From the NCBI GenBank assembly GCA_018398575.1, contig JAGTXZ010000020.1:2914001-2978000 (forward strand): DNA of 64,000 nucleotides, given 5' to 3'. Numbering within the stretch: the first letter of the stretch is position 1; each line of letters starts with the position of its first letter. Shown here piece after piece: positions 39,701 through 50,069 of the stretch. Source of the DNA: Ampelomyces quisqualis (lineage: Eukaryota > Ascomycota > Dothideomycetes > Pleosporales > Phaeosphaeriaceae). The position numbers were made by a program, and so were the translations under genes. The notes under the pieces were generated by a model. The model was not told the origin of the DNA. It saw only the letters and a program-made list of their open reading frames with translations, and made no database searches.

Positions 39701-41769
39701 TTATTATTTAATTGCAGTGCTCTGCGTATTTAGCGTTTTAATTTTAATTTGCTGCAGGCGTTGCACTGCATAGTAGTAATACTTATAATCTTTACCTCTT
39801 TAGATTGTTGTACAAAGTGCTTAATAGCTGCTAGTTCTAGATAGCTTAGGCATTTGTACTATATAATTGCTGTTGTCTGCTATAACTATCTCTTAGATTA
39901 GTTTCTACGTATATAAAAGGCAGTATTTAATTCTGCTAAGTTCTTAACAACTTACTAGCTATATTGTTCTAATAGGGTAGCTATAATTGTTCTATTCTAT
40001 TATCTAAGGCTAGTTAGGTCTTCTTAATTTTCCTACTATATGCCTTATAGTTAGAGTAATCTAAATAAGATTAGACTACAGAGGAAATCTAGGCACTATG
40101 CTACATTATTAAGGTAAAAGGTCTGTTTTCCTTATATTTCTTTTGTAGCAATAATAACTGCTCTATATCTTTATATTAGGATTTTTGTGTTCTTTACCTA
40201 GATGTAGTCTTCTGTTACTAGTAGGCAGAGATACTTTATCTTTAAGAGATTACTGCAGATGTATATTATTAAGCTAGAATCTAGGATAAATATATTTCTT
40301 AACAGATATCTTTAATTGCTTACAGCAAATACTGCATTTATTATACTCTTATTAAGTTAGGCTATCTTACGCCTATCTAGTTATTTAGTAAGTATGTCTA
40401 GTATCTAAGACGTTTTAATATAGAGTGTGCTTAACTATAATAATGTTATAGTAGGTTTAGGTTACTTCTACTCTTAGGACATCTCTTGCACTAGTTGCTG
40501 TAAGCCTGTATTATATTTAAGTTTATACTGTACTAGTTTTGTAACGCTTCTATTTAGCTTAAACTATTTAGGTGCCTTAGCTAGGTCTATATAGTAGTAG
40601 TTAAATATCTTGTAACGCTGTTTATAGGTAGGACACATGTCTCTAGCTATTGCTGTATTTCTCTTTAGAAACTACTTAGTTCTAGTGCTTTAACTATCTA
40701 TCTTTTGTTTATTTAATAACTTTAGGTTTCTTTGTTAGTTTTTAATGTTAGATAGCGCTCTTAATTCTACACTAGAAGCGTCTCTTTGTGTGTTTAAGTT
40801 AAATTTACTACTTACTATATATAAGTCTCCTACTGCAAAGGCACTCTTTAGCTTCTCTCTTAATAGATAATAAAGACTTATATATTTACAAAAGAGTTTT
40901 ATTATCTTTTTTCTATTTATAGCTTTCTTATTATAACTTAGCCTTTAGAACCTTGCAGTTTAGATTAATGCTATTTTAGATACAAAGCTTAGGAAGTTAT
41001 CTATTATAGCTTGTGTTTGTATAACTTTAGCTACCTTAAGGGTTTTAGCTTAAGTTGCTGCCTAATTGTATTTACTTAGCTATAGCTCTTAGTTTATAGT
41101 AGAGCGTATAAGCTTAAGAGCAGCATAGTATCTTTCTTGTACTTATGCTTATTCTTTATTAATATCTACTCTAACTATGTCTTAGAGAGCTGTTATCTAC
41201 TCTTAAAGTGTTCTGTTTTTAGCGCAGCAGCTAAGCTGCAAGTAGAGCGTTACTAACGTAAGGATATATTTAACTGTCTTAGAGAGTTTATTATTCTTCT
41301 CTTAGTAGTTCTTCTCTAATATCTTGTATAATTTAAGGTAGAGTTTATAGTCTTTGCAATTCTCCTTATATACCTCTTGTCTTTTGTCTAATAGATTTAA
41401 TATCTGCATTAGAGTTGTTAGTGTTTGTAACGCAGTAATTAATATGTCTACAGTGTCCTGCGTTGCCTCTCTTCTTCTTACTTAGACTGTTTGTAATAAC
41501 GCTACTAAGAAGCTACCTGTAATAGTTGCTAGTTTATATTGCGCAACGTCTAGCAGCATCAGAATTACTAGTTATATACGTTAGAGCTAAACTTCTTTAA
41601 GATTAGCTATTAGCTATATGCCTTGTGCTTAGTACTTAATCTTAAGTTATTAGTACTAGAGGATCTAATTGCTTATGTTAGTAAAGATAACTATTGTGTT
41701 TCTCTAGCTCTAGTTTGTTGTTATTATTGCTTGTTTAATGCTTGTAGTAGAGGTAGTAAGACTCTTAAT

Positions 41770-41976
41770 TGTTAAATAGATAAGATATTACGTAGAATTA
41801 ATAGTTGTAATTATTGTATTGTAGTTAATCTCTTCTCTGTTCTCTGTGTGCGTGCTACGTTTTATCTAGCTTCAGATAGGGCCCCTGCGCTAATTCTTGG
41901 CAGGTTAATTGCCTTAACACTACCAATCTTATTAGGTTAGTCCTAGTCTGCTATCTATAATGCCTTCTATTTAACA
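41770..41976 (-). repeat. LTR of C2, right copy (element's 5' LTR)
   Basis: 207 bp, TGTTAAATAGA...TCTATTTAACA. Less AT-shifted than the others (it keeps TTGGCAGG and CTTCAGATAGG). Confidence 0.87.
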
Positions 41977-42540
41977 AGTAGTAATAAGTATAAGTATTAG
42001 TATAAGAGTAAGCTAAACTAGAGTACTACTATATATTATACTAATTGTAATACTATCTACTATTAGATTATAATAGCTTCAAAATACGTTTTATAAAGCT
42101 ATTTTGCAATAGATGTACTAATAATACTAGTGTTAAGTTATAATAGCAGAGAACTATTTAGTAAACTTAGTAATTTATTTAAGCTAAAATACTATACTTT
42201 AAGTAGTAACTAGTAAGCTACTTACTACCTTCTAGCTTATAAACTTATAGACCTAAGATAGATATACCTATAAGCGCTGTAGTAACAATAATAGTAGTAG
42301 TAATAGTAGTAATAATAATCTTATTCGCAAATTTAGTATACAAAACTAGGTAGAGAATAATTAGAGTAACGCGTAAGGCGTCTTGTAGCTACTAGCTAAT
42401 TAAAATCCAAAAAAATAGCGCTAAGACTTTATCTACTATATGTTTGTGAAAATACTAAATATATAAGCCTAAAACACTTAACAAACTAATAAAATATAAC
42501 CTACCTACTTATTTTACAAAGTAAATTAAGTCTAGGTACT
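41977..42540. other. AT-rich right margin of the repeat block, unassigned
   Basis: Same AT-rich, TAG-laden composition as the block, including a run of TAGTAG-like trinucleotides near 42285-42310. It matches none of the three families by eye and is not the missing piece of the D2 LTR. Composition returns to normal near 42540. Confidence 0.55.
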
Positions 42541-42974
42541 TATATTTCATTTGATTTGTTTGTTGCGGAGTATGCATTTCATTTCCATAGTAACTTCACG
42601 TATCTATCTAACACTTGTCCGTTTGCTATCATGCCATCAACACCACCTTCATTCACTCTGAGTTTAGCTGAGCTGTACTGTGCTGAGACCGGTCTTTTCT
42701 CTTCAGATTTGCTCCATACTGCGGCTCGGCCACTATGGTGGGAAACACAGGGGCGTCTTAACTAAGAGCTCTGTGATGTTGAAAATTCCGCTCGTGTAAG
42801 CTACAAGACACAGTCCCTCTGCACGTGAATGCGTTAGCTGCTCGTCTCTATGTTCAATTCTTCGAATTAGAAGTTTCTAAGTATACAAGAAGCAGTAGTT
42901 ACATTATTGTGGTTGGTTAGACTACATCTATCCGTGTACATGTTGCACACGGATAGGTTCGGATCCCGTGACTA
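42541..42974. other. Intergenic, no gene seen
   Basis: Normal-composition non-coding DNA. The only structure noted is a perfect 10-bp hairpin at 42928-42956 (CTATCCGTGT / ACACGGATAG, 9-nt loop). Confidence 0.5.
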
Positions 42975-43585
42975 CAGTAGAAGCCCTAGTATAACGATAC
43001 GGTTAAATCTCCAGAAATATATCGCTATATAGAGTATATCGTACAAATAAGATCTCTTGGCAATAAGATAAGCCCTGACTCAGCGTTCCAAAACTTGTTA
43101 GCTCTACCACTGTAGATTATGAATTGCCTGTCAAAAAGTAGTCCTTGATTGAGCGTTGCTCTAAGTTGTTCAACCTCTCAGGTATTAACGCGTTTATGAC
43201 CTAAGGATAGAGCGTTTTAAGCACCTTACAGTGGTCTTAGGATACGCAGCAAGTGACAGCTATCGCAGGCTTTGACAACTCCAAAAACGCGTGTATATAC
43301 CCCAACTTTCAGCATCAAAAACGCGAAAAAACACGCCAAAAGCAGCCAATATTGGGTGGTTGGGAGCTCCCTTACCCAAAACGTCACCACCTCCAAGCTC
43401 TATACCCGATCCATCACCTCACCCGAGGCACCCCTCCCTAACGAGATTGGTGGTGGTAAGCTAACGATATCGTTGCAGGGCCAAATATCCTTGTTCCCAT
43501 ACAAAAATACGTGCGGAGCCAGTAAAATATCCTTATGTCAGGATTATCGTTGTCCCGGACAATCGTTATACTGGGGCTTCTACTG
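42975..43585. mobile_element. 611-bp TIR element flanked by TA (Tc1/mariner- or pogo-like MITE)
   Basis: A 24-bp terminal inverted repeat starts CAGTAGAAGCCCTAGTATAA at 42975 and is repeated in reverse at 43562-43585 with one mismatch (T versus C). TA dinucleotides flank it at 42973-42974 and 43586-43587, as expected for a TA target-site duplication. There is no transposase-like frame inside, so it would be non-autonomous. Composition is close to normal, so it is less damaged than the LTR elements nearby. The family is inferred from TIR and TA only. Confidence 0.65.
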
Positions 43586-44686
43586 TAGTACTGTTTTGGA
43601 CACCCACTCCACCCGGCGGCGCATCCCCGCAGGTCCGCTGTTGGCGTTACTTGTATGACAAGGGTCAAATTATTGCTGCCGATATATAAGGGTAGCAAAC
43701 GCTGATTCTCACGTGTATGTAAGCTTATCTCAGAATCCCGGCCTCAAGTTTTACACTCGGGCTGTCCGATCAAACGTCGATTACCCGATCGAGTAATTGC
43801 CGTGGCTTCCATTTTCGCGCCGCTTCTCGGCGTCATACGTTTGTGGGAATCACCGTCACAACCCTGTTTGGTCTGCAATAAGGTGATTGGACGCTTTTGG
43901 ACGGGCGAAGGGCGAAGGCTCGAACGTTCGATCTTGTTGTCCGAGAATACATCACTACGCCACTCTGGCGCAAGCCCGATTACCGGTCGGTTAGGTCCTT
44001 GGTGAATATGGTCGGCGTAGGATCGGGCGCGAAGGAATGTCTTTGGTGGTTCTGGACACCTGTATGTCAATCCGTTTCGACTCGAGACTTCCTTCAATGC
44101 TGCATACGATCTGTAGCCTCACAGCTTAAGGAGAAGCGAGGTGGGACTGCTTGTAGTGGCTGTCAGCCTTTATATCTATGATGAGTCCAAATAACCCTCT
44201 CAGTATAGTAAGCTCAGTTTGCAGTATCTTAGAGAATGACAAGAAATTCTAGAATGTCTCTGAGCAAAGATCAATGGTCGTATCCTGCCTTACTATTGGA
44301 TATCGATGTTGGAGCCTCAAAAAGACAACACGTGAGACTTACCCATCTCAAGAGTACGAGAACATGGCTGAAGCCTTCACGCCTCACGCCTCAGTAACAT
44401 CCATACTCGTAGCCTGAGTCCACTCGCCCCCAGCACAGCCTTCTCACGGCGCCACCAACATGTGGACGGCGACGCCATGTGCTTGACGGGTATGAAGCTG
44501 GCGCTGTGCTACCGTCATTCGGCGAATGGTCCCCTTAGTCTGAAGACACAGAAGTGATCATATTCCGAATGTATAAATCGCTTCATTTTCGATTGCTCTT
44601 TTGATGTCAGGTCGACTGTCGCTGCTTCGAGGTCTTTATTAAGATTGCACACCAGATTTTTTCAGCTCTCGTTACACTCGCAGATA
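43586..44686. other. Intergenic and upstream region of the flavin oxidase
   Basis: No credible gene. Frames open here are short and lack similarity I recognise. The right end is the promoter of the oxidase gene. Confidence 0.5.
44572..44578 (+). promoter_or_regulatory. Candidate TATA box of the flavin oxidase
   Basis: TATAAAT lies about 110 bp upstream of the ATG at 44687, a usual spacing for a fungal TATA promoter. Confidence 0.45.
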
Positions 44687-46295
44687 ATGGCGTTCAGGAA
44701 CATCTTTTCCTTTGGCCTGCTCAGCTCTACTTTGATATCTGCTTCCTCACTGCTACCACGGGATAGCTATAATGCCACATCTGTGGCTGCAGCAAGTAAG
44801 GCTTGTAACAACCTCAAGATCTCCTTTCCAGGAGCGCTATTCGCACCCGGCACGACGCAATTTCAGAACCAGTCCTTGTCCATATGGTCAGACACCTGCC
44901 TCCTCACACCGACCTGTGTTTTCTTGCCATCTTCGGCAGAAGACCTCAGCAAAGCATTACATATCATCAAGAGTGCAGGTTCCAAGTTTTCGGTTCGCGC
45001 CGGAGGACATATGCCGGTGCCGGGCGCTCAGTCCGTGGAACCAGGAGTCTTCATCTCCCTTAGCAATCTCAACCAACGTACTCTCGACACAAAATCGGGA
45101 ACTGTATCCCTAGGTCCTGGGCAGACATGGATCGAGGTGTACAATTGGCTAGTTCCATACGGCCTTGCTGTGAATGGTGGACGCTTTCCCAGTGTTGGTG
45201 TAGGTGGAGTGCTCGTTGGTGGCGGTATTGGTTACTTCTCCAGCAAGTATGGTTGGGGATGCGATAATGTTGTAGCTTTCCAAGCTGTGCTCGCAGATGG
45301 GACTATTGCTGAGGTGACTGATAAGGGCAAGTACTCGGACCTTTTCTGGGGTCTTCGCGGTGGACACAACAATTTTGCCATCATCACGCGCTTCGATGTC
45401 AAGTACTTCAGGGCAACGTCGGCATATGCAAAGGTCATTGCTTGGGAAGTCAGAGCCCCAAGCACTTCGGACGCCTTCTTCTCTGCACTCAACGCATATC
45501 TGGCCCCGGGTGGTGGTGTCGACGACCCTAACGTAGCCATCATACCGACGGTAGCGGCAGCGCCTTCTCTAGGTCTATATGAACTCATCACCGATCGATT
45601 TGCATTGGGCAATGACAGCAATCCTGCAGCATTCACGAACTTCACCAAGATTGATGGTCCCATCACGTTTGAACAAGGTGGACAAGTCTACGATTCCTGG
45701 ACCACCATGCCACAACTCCTCGAAGCGACCGGTGCTCGAGGTCTCAGGCAAATCTTCTGGAGTGTCAGTTTCAAGGCGGACCCGCGCGCCATTAGCATTG
45801 CGAACCGCACAATCATCGATATGACATTTGAGAGAGTGGCTGATGCAGACAATGCGGCAGTCGCCCTTACTTACCAGCCTATCTCAGCTGCTTGGCTGAA
45901 ACAAAGTCAGGCGCGAGGTGGAAATGCGTTGGATCTTGATCCAAAAATTGGCACTTTCATCGGTAAGAACCCCGAAGAAGACGTGTGTCTAAACGTAAGC
46001 TAACCTGGTTGTTTCAACAGCGGGGCTCATCGCTATTCAATGGACAAATCCGGCCGATGATGCGCGCATGAACAAACTTTGCATTGACGCTACTGCCGAG
46101 ATCAAAAAGCAGACGAAGAAGCTAGACCTGGATGTCGATTTTATTTATCTCAATGATGCTGGTAAAGGACAGAAACCGTTCCCGACTTATGGCCGCGGCA
46201 AGAGTTTGCCGAAGCTCAAAAAGTTACAGAACAAGTACGACCCAGACAATTTCTTGAAGAGGTACTTGGCACATGGATTCGGATTGGAGTCTTGA
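44687..46295 (+). CDS. Secreted FAD-dependent oxidoreductase, berberine-bridge-enzyme type
   Basis: Predicted 516-residue flavin oxidase. Exons 44687-45962 and 46021-46295 are joined by a 58-bp GTAAGA...CAACAG intron. The ATG at 44687 is chosen because it gives a hydrophobic signal peptide (MAFRNIFSFGLLSSTLISAS). An FAD-binding PCMH domain covers about residues 60-230 with RAGGHMP; His108 is the expected covalent flavin site. The second anchor, a Cys in bicovalent BBE enzymes, seems absent (the loop reads GGRFPSVGVGG), so the flavin is probably attached once. The C-terminal BBE signature is YDPDNFLKRYL. Fungal members often oxidise or cyclise secondary metabolites in the secretory pathway. 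Next to terpene genes it may tailor that product; the substrate is unknown. Confidence 0.9.
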
Positions 46296-46607
46296 GCTCG
46301 GCTATGCATGAGTACGCATTGCAATTGCAAGATCCTGGTTTACGCACTTGTCGTCGGGCCACGATCAATTACGTATTGCGCTAGAAGATTATTACTCGTC
46401 CCATTTGATGTTTCGATCTCAGGTTGTGACTAACAAGCTCTTCCTCCTTGAATTTCTACAATTTGCCATAGACTCTTGCTTGTTTCTGGGTTTTACCAAT
46501 TTCAGTCTCATCTCAGATATACGATTTCGCGGTGTAGATGGAATGGGTATGTTACGATGGACGATCCGCAGCAGAGCTTCAATCGTTCCAGCACATCTAC
46601 ACGTTCT
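46296..46607. other. Convergent 3' intergenic region
   Basis: Space between the 3' ends of the flavin oxidase (+) and the acyltransferase (-); no gene seen. Confidence 0.5.
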
Positions 46608-48107
46608 TCAATGACACAAGAATTGCGCAAATCGCGCAAACTCCGGATCCTTTTCAAGACACTCCATTTCTTTGTCTTTCAAACTCAGCAATACCTCGAA
46701 TCCTCCAGCAGGTCGTTGCGGTAACACCACACATCTCCTGCACACAACATCAAACTCGCGCCTCGGTGGCCTCAGATGATCCACTAAACCCCTGTTTTTG
46801 AATATTTTTCCGCCAAAGCGCATCTCCATGAGTGGAAGCCCCAAGAAACTCGTAAAACAAGCCTCAGCACGTTCGAATGTTGCGAACGGGTACCGAGCGG
46901 CCGAGTAATCGGGCATGGCCGCTGCAAGACCGTAAGAGCTATGCAGGCGCTCCTGTGTGATGCCATCGACAGTTTCCCTTATGATTTGAGCGACTTTTGC
47001 CAATGAAGTGGAGGGTGAAATCAATGCAGAAAAAGGCATGCGGGTCGTCGCAATGAAGATCAGTGTGCCCATGTACGCCCAGGGCAATCTCTTGCCGAAC
47101 AGCAGACGCCCGTCTAACGTCGTATCGAGTTCAGCAAGAGCACCAGGCTTTGTGTACGCCGGGTCATCCGGCTCAGCGGCATGGCGCGCACGCATTGTGC
47201 ACCGCCAGAGTAGGGCCATCAAAGCGTCATTGGTAGTGACAGCGGTATTATGATCTGATTCACTAGCTGCTTTCGACAGCTCTGTGAATGCTTTCGCCGA
47301 AACATAGAAGATTGTGGTTGTCATGTGTGGTGGAGGCGGTGCAGCTGTAGGATCCAGGCTGAAGGCTGACCTCGCCTGGAGCTCCTCTGGTGTTAATGGA
47401 GGCAGTAAACCCAACAAACGCCAGGCATCATCGCTGCTTTCTTTGAACTCCTCGGTAGAAGGGAGCCAGTTCCCTGAATCAGCCCAGATCTCAGGCACAA
47501 GATTGTAGTCGCAACAGTCAGAACCAATAGTCAATTCGGCTGCGTCTGCATCGTCATCTTGATGCATACGCATGTGCTTGGCCAGCATCTTCAGTAGTAA
47601 GGAACCGCTCATGCCATCTACTAGAGAATGAAACAAACACACCGAGAGGAGAAGGCCGCCGTGGATGTAATTCGCTTGCACGATACATCCCGCTGCGCCC
47701 TCGCCATCCAAATCCCATCTGGTATGCACAGAAGGTACTAGCTGTGCGCCGTCGAGTGAATCCTGGGGTAGTCCTTCGTCCATGAGGTCTTCGTACTCTG
47801 GCCACGACGCAGACAAATCGTTAAAAATGACCTGAGGTATCCAATCAGGGCACTCTCTAGCCTCGAGTTGGCCTCTATTGTTCGAGCTCTTCTCCAGCCC
47901 CGAATCGAGTGAGAACACGCGCCTTCGAAAGATGGGCAGCTCAACGCTTGCAGTGTCCAGACTTGCTTGAAGCAGGGTGTGGACCTCGGAAAAGTCGACT
48001 CCAGGCTTGAACCCAAAAGTAAGAATGAAATTGGCATAGAAACGCGGCATAGCGTTGTCCATAGGATTCAGGGCAATTCGCCGCGTGGATAGCAGAGCAG
48101 AATGCAT
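46608..48107 (-). CDS. BAHD-type acyltransferase (trichothecene 3-O-acetyltransferase-like)
   Basis: Intronless, 499 residues, the usual length for the fungal Tri101-like branch of the BAHD superfamily. These enzymes move an acyl group from CoA to an alcohol. The catalytic HXXXD motif reads HSLVDG (His160, Asp164). The N-terminus NPMDNAMPRFY matches the family opening (P-D-x-x-MPR-x-Y), supporting this start. The C-terminal DFGWG-equivalent is poorly conserved (MRFGG near residue 433). No signal peptide or membrane segment is seen, so it is probably cytosolic. It ends toward the flavin oxidase and lies just downstream of the terpene synthase on the same strand. It likely esterifies a hydroxylated terpenoid; whether the acyl donor is acetyl-CoA or the PKS chain cannot be told. 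Confidence 0.88.
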   Translation of the reverse strand: MHSALLSTRRIALNPMDNAMPRFYANFILTFGFKPGVDFSEVHTLLQASLDTASVELPIFRRRVFSLDSGLEKSSNNRGQLEARECPDWIPQVIFNDLSASWPEYEDLMDEGLPQDSLDGAQLVPSVHTRWDLDGEGAAGCIVQANYIHGGLLLSVCLFHSLVDGMSGSLLLKMLAKHMRMHQDDDADAAELTIGSDCCDYNLVPEIWADSGNWLPSTEEFKESSDDAWRLLGLLPPLTPEELQARSAFSLDPTAAPPPPHMTTTIFYVSAKAFTELSKAASESDHNTAVTTNDALMALLWRCTMRARHAAEPDDPAYTKPGALAELDTTLDGRLLFGKRLPWAYMGTLIFIATTRMPFSALISPSTSLAKVAQIIRETVDGITQERLHSSYGLAAAMPDYSAARYPFATFERAEACFTSFLGLPLMEMRFGGKIFKNRGLVDHLRPPRREFDVVCRRCVVLPQRPAGGFEVLLSLKDKEMECLEKDPEFARFAQFLCH

Positions 48108-48409
48108 ATTCAGTCGTAATTTTAGGGTATCTTAAATCGAGTGTCTTCGAATATGTATTACAGGGTCGATTATCACAACAAGCAAAGGTAGTAAAATACC
48201 AAATGTTTCATCAGGAAATGATTGCTGTTTGTTGATTCACCATTTCAGACAGTTCAAGAAGCTAACTACTATCCTTGCTATTTCGATGATATCGCCGATA
48301 CCTGGAAAGGAAATCCCCGGAAGGCAGGCTGACCACGTGCAGGAACCAACTAAATAGCATGCAGCTTTCACACTGTCAAGCATGCTTACGTGATGTAAAG
48401 ACGCGGCTC
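48108..48409. other. Intergenic, promoter of the acyltransferase
   Basis: Lies between the terpene synthase 3' end and the acyltransferase start, both on the minus strand; contains a CACGTG near 48333. No gene seen. Confidence 0.45.
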
Positions 48410-49565
48410 TCACTCTGTAGGAGCAAGGTACCGCAGCGTCGTACGACTCCATATTTCGTTGCCACTCATCTGATACTCGAGGCCTTTAAGATACGCCCTC
48501 ATTTGTGGCGAATCTCGCTGGGCTAACGCCGCAGTTTCCAGTTCCTTGTGGCGCACTTCCCACTCGCGACACAGAACATACAAGACGCGCTTTGCCGCCG
48601 TGGTTGAGACTTCGGCACCGTTGGCGAATATAGCAACTCCTGTGCACAAGACGCCGCCTTCTTTGTGTGCCTTTTGAGACGCAAGCAGCTCCTTTTCGTA
48701 ACTCCAAATGTCGTTGATTATGGAGAGATGCTTGCTGCAATTCAGGTCCACGGGACGCGCAATGGTTATCTCTTCAGGAGTTAGGCGGAGACCCATGCAG
48801 AAACGCATCAATGCAGCGAGAAGCCTGGATTATCATGAGTATGAAATATTGCCGTTATATCCTTCAAGGAAGTATTCATACCCCTTTCCGACGTCCCGCT
48901 CCCGGTACTCAAAGTATTCCTTCAGATCCATTGGCTTGAGCCGTGTTGGATCCGTCTGGGCGCGCATGAAAGTGAAGACGGGCTCGAGCACTTCATTGGC
49001 CATGTCTCCGTCGTGAACGCGCATGCTCTTCCAGAGGTCGTACATGATATATTCGACAGGAACGTTTCGGTTAGGTAGAGCATCGCCTCGTGCTATTGGC
49101 ATCAGGTTATTGTTGTAACCCTCGCCTTCGGCCAGGGACATATGCTCGAGTAAGTCTGTCGTGCACATTAGACGGTTGTTTTGAAACTTCATTCAACAGG
49201 GAGAAATTCTTTTACGAACCATCGATAAGAAAAAGAAGCGTCAAAAGACGACACGCAAAGTGAATGCGGTCATCCAAAGCTTTGGGAAAATACCAGCAAG
49301 TCACCGTGGAAAATCCGGCGTGCACGAATTTTATTCGACTCTTCTCTGTTGTAAATGGCCAGTGCTGCAGGAAATAGCCGTTCACTTCTTCTGAAACCCT
49401 TTTCTCGAGGTGATGGCAATGTGGCTGCAAGTGAGAAGGTAATACGATGAGGGTATTGTGAGATTGTAGATAGGCATGGGTCGTGGCATCGACGGCCTTG
49501 TCTGCTGCTACGAGTGAGGGTCCATGAAGGGGAACCTCCGTTATTGTGGAGACTTGCATCGCCAT
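48410..49565 (-). CDS. Class I sesquiterpene synthase
   Basis: Predicted 344 residues from three exons (49565-49220, 49155-48882, 48824-48410), with introns of 64 bp (GTTCGT/CAG) and 57 bp (GTATGA/CAG). The aspartate-rich metal site reads DDLLE (Asp115-Glu119); the first intron interrupts the codon of Asp116. The second metal motif is NDIWSYEKE (Asn244, Ser248, Glu252), a perfect NDxxSxxKE. The C-terminal Arg338-Tyr339 pair that senses diphosphate is also present. Length and motifs fit soluble fungal cyclases of the aristolochene/pentalenene synthase type, which cyclise farnesyl diphosphate. The product skeleton cannot be read from sequence. It shares a 504-bp divergent promoter with the P450 gene, suggesting co-regulation. 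Confidence 0.93.
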
Positions 49566-50069
49566 ACTGATTTCCTTCCGTGTTTCGTACTTGAATGGAA
49601 AGGACGGTTGATGTCAAAGTCAATGACAGGTGCTCTTATAACTTTGATCAAGCAGACAGTCTCGCACGACCATAACGGGGAGAGTAGGTATCCTTTACCA
49701 TGATTCCAACAGCCAGTCAGCATGTAAGTGTCTGCTCGGAATTGTATGGACTGCTCTGTTTGATGTTGTATCAACGCTAGTCCGGAGCTTGCAGATATCT
49801 CGGCGATTACCGTATTCTCTGTATCCGCATCGGATCTTCTTTGGCCTGATCCGTCTGAGCACACAAAAGTCAGCGCCACAAAATTGGAATTGCAACGAAA
49901 GTTTTGTAGCTCAGTTATCTTACGCGATATGCTATTCACTTCATGTGTCAATTTGACCGCAAAACTCGCTACATGTCCGACTCTTTGACATAGCAATCTA
50001 GAAGGCGAAACATACATTCTTTAGCGCGCCTTTGAACGCCATCATCACTCGTGAGTCAGATCCAGCATC
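49566..50069. promoter_or_regulatory. Shared divergent promoter, terpene synthase / P450
   Basis: 504 bp between two start codons pointing away from each other. No clear binding site for a cluster regulator is recognised, and no regulator gene lies in the window. Confidence 0.5.

Larger units (their letters stand above)
7721..41976. repeat. RIP-degraded nest of LTR retrotransposons (AT-rich block)
   Basis: No open frame of 60 codons or more exists on either strand from about 7.1 to 42.5 kb. Reading TAG as Gln/Trp restores recognisable gag, protease, RT, RNase H and integrase segments, the pattern expected when C:G-to-T:A changes turn CAG and TGG codons into TAG. The two LTRs of A differ at 9 of 187 positions, all transitions; the LTRs of B likewise differ only by transitions. 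CpG is still common (many GCGC and ACGC), so the change favours CpA rather than CpG, as in fungal RIP. The content is six elements of three families, described individually. Confidence 0.9.
36567..41976 (-). mobile_element. C2: Copia LTR retrotransposon, 5410 bp
   Basis: 207-bp LTRs at 36567-36773 and 41770-41976; internal sequence co-linear with C1 but without element B. Minus-strand RT remnant YIDN near 37910. Flanking pentamers ATAAG (left) and AGTAG (right) do not match, so no clear target duplication remains. Many stops; non-functional. Confidence 0.87.

Noticed and set aside
7721..41976. CRISPR-like or satellite array in the AT-rich block
   Set aside because: The repeats are LTRs and element copies, not short regularly spaced units.
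42894..42977. tRNA-like stretch with TTGGTTAGA and GGTTCGGATCC resembling A and B boxes, and pairing ends
   Set aside because: The D-arm is about eight bases too long, the T-loop lacks the invariant A, and the perfect 10-bp hairpin at 42928-42956 overlaps the would-be T-stem. No cloverleaf can be drawn.
43553..43565. Short palindrome TTGTCCCGGACAA
   Set aside because: Only six-base arms next to the right TIR; not enough to call a regulatory site.
43272..43658. 128-codon frame inside the TIR element
   Set aside because: No transposase motif; crosses into the right TIR; better read as non-coding MITE interior.
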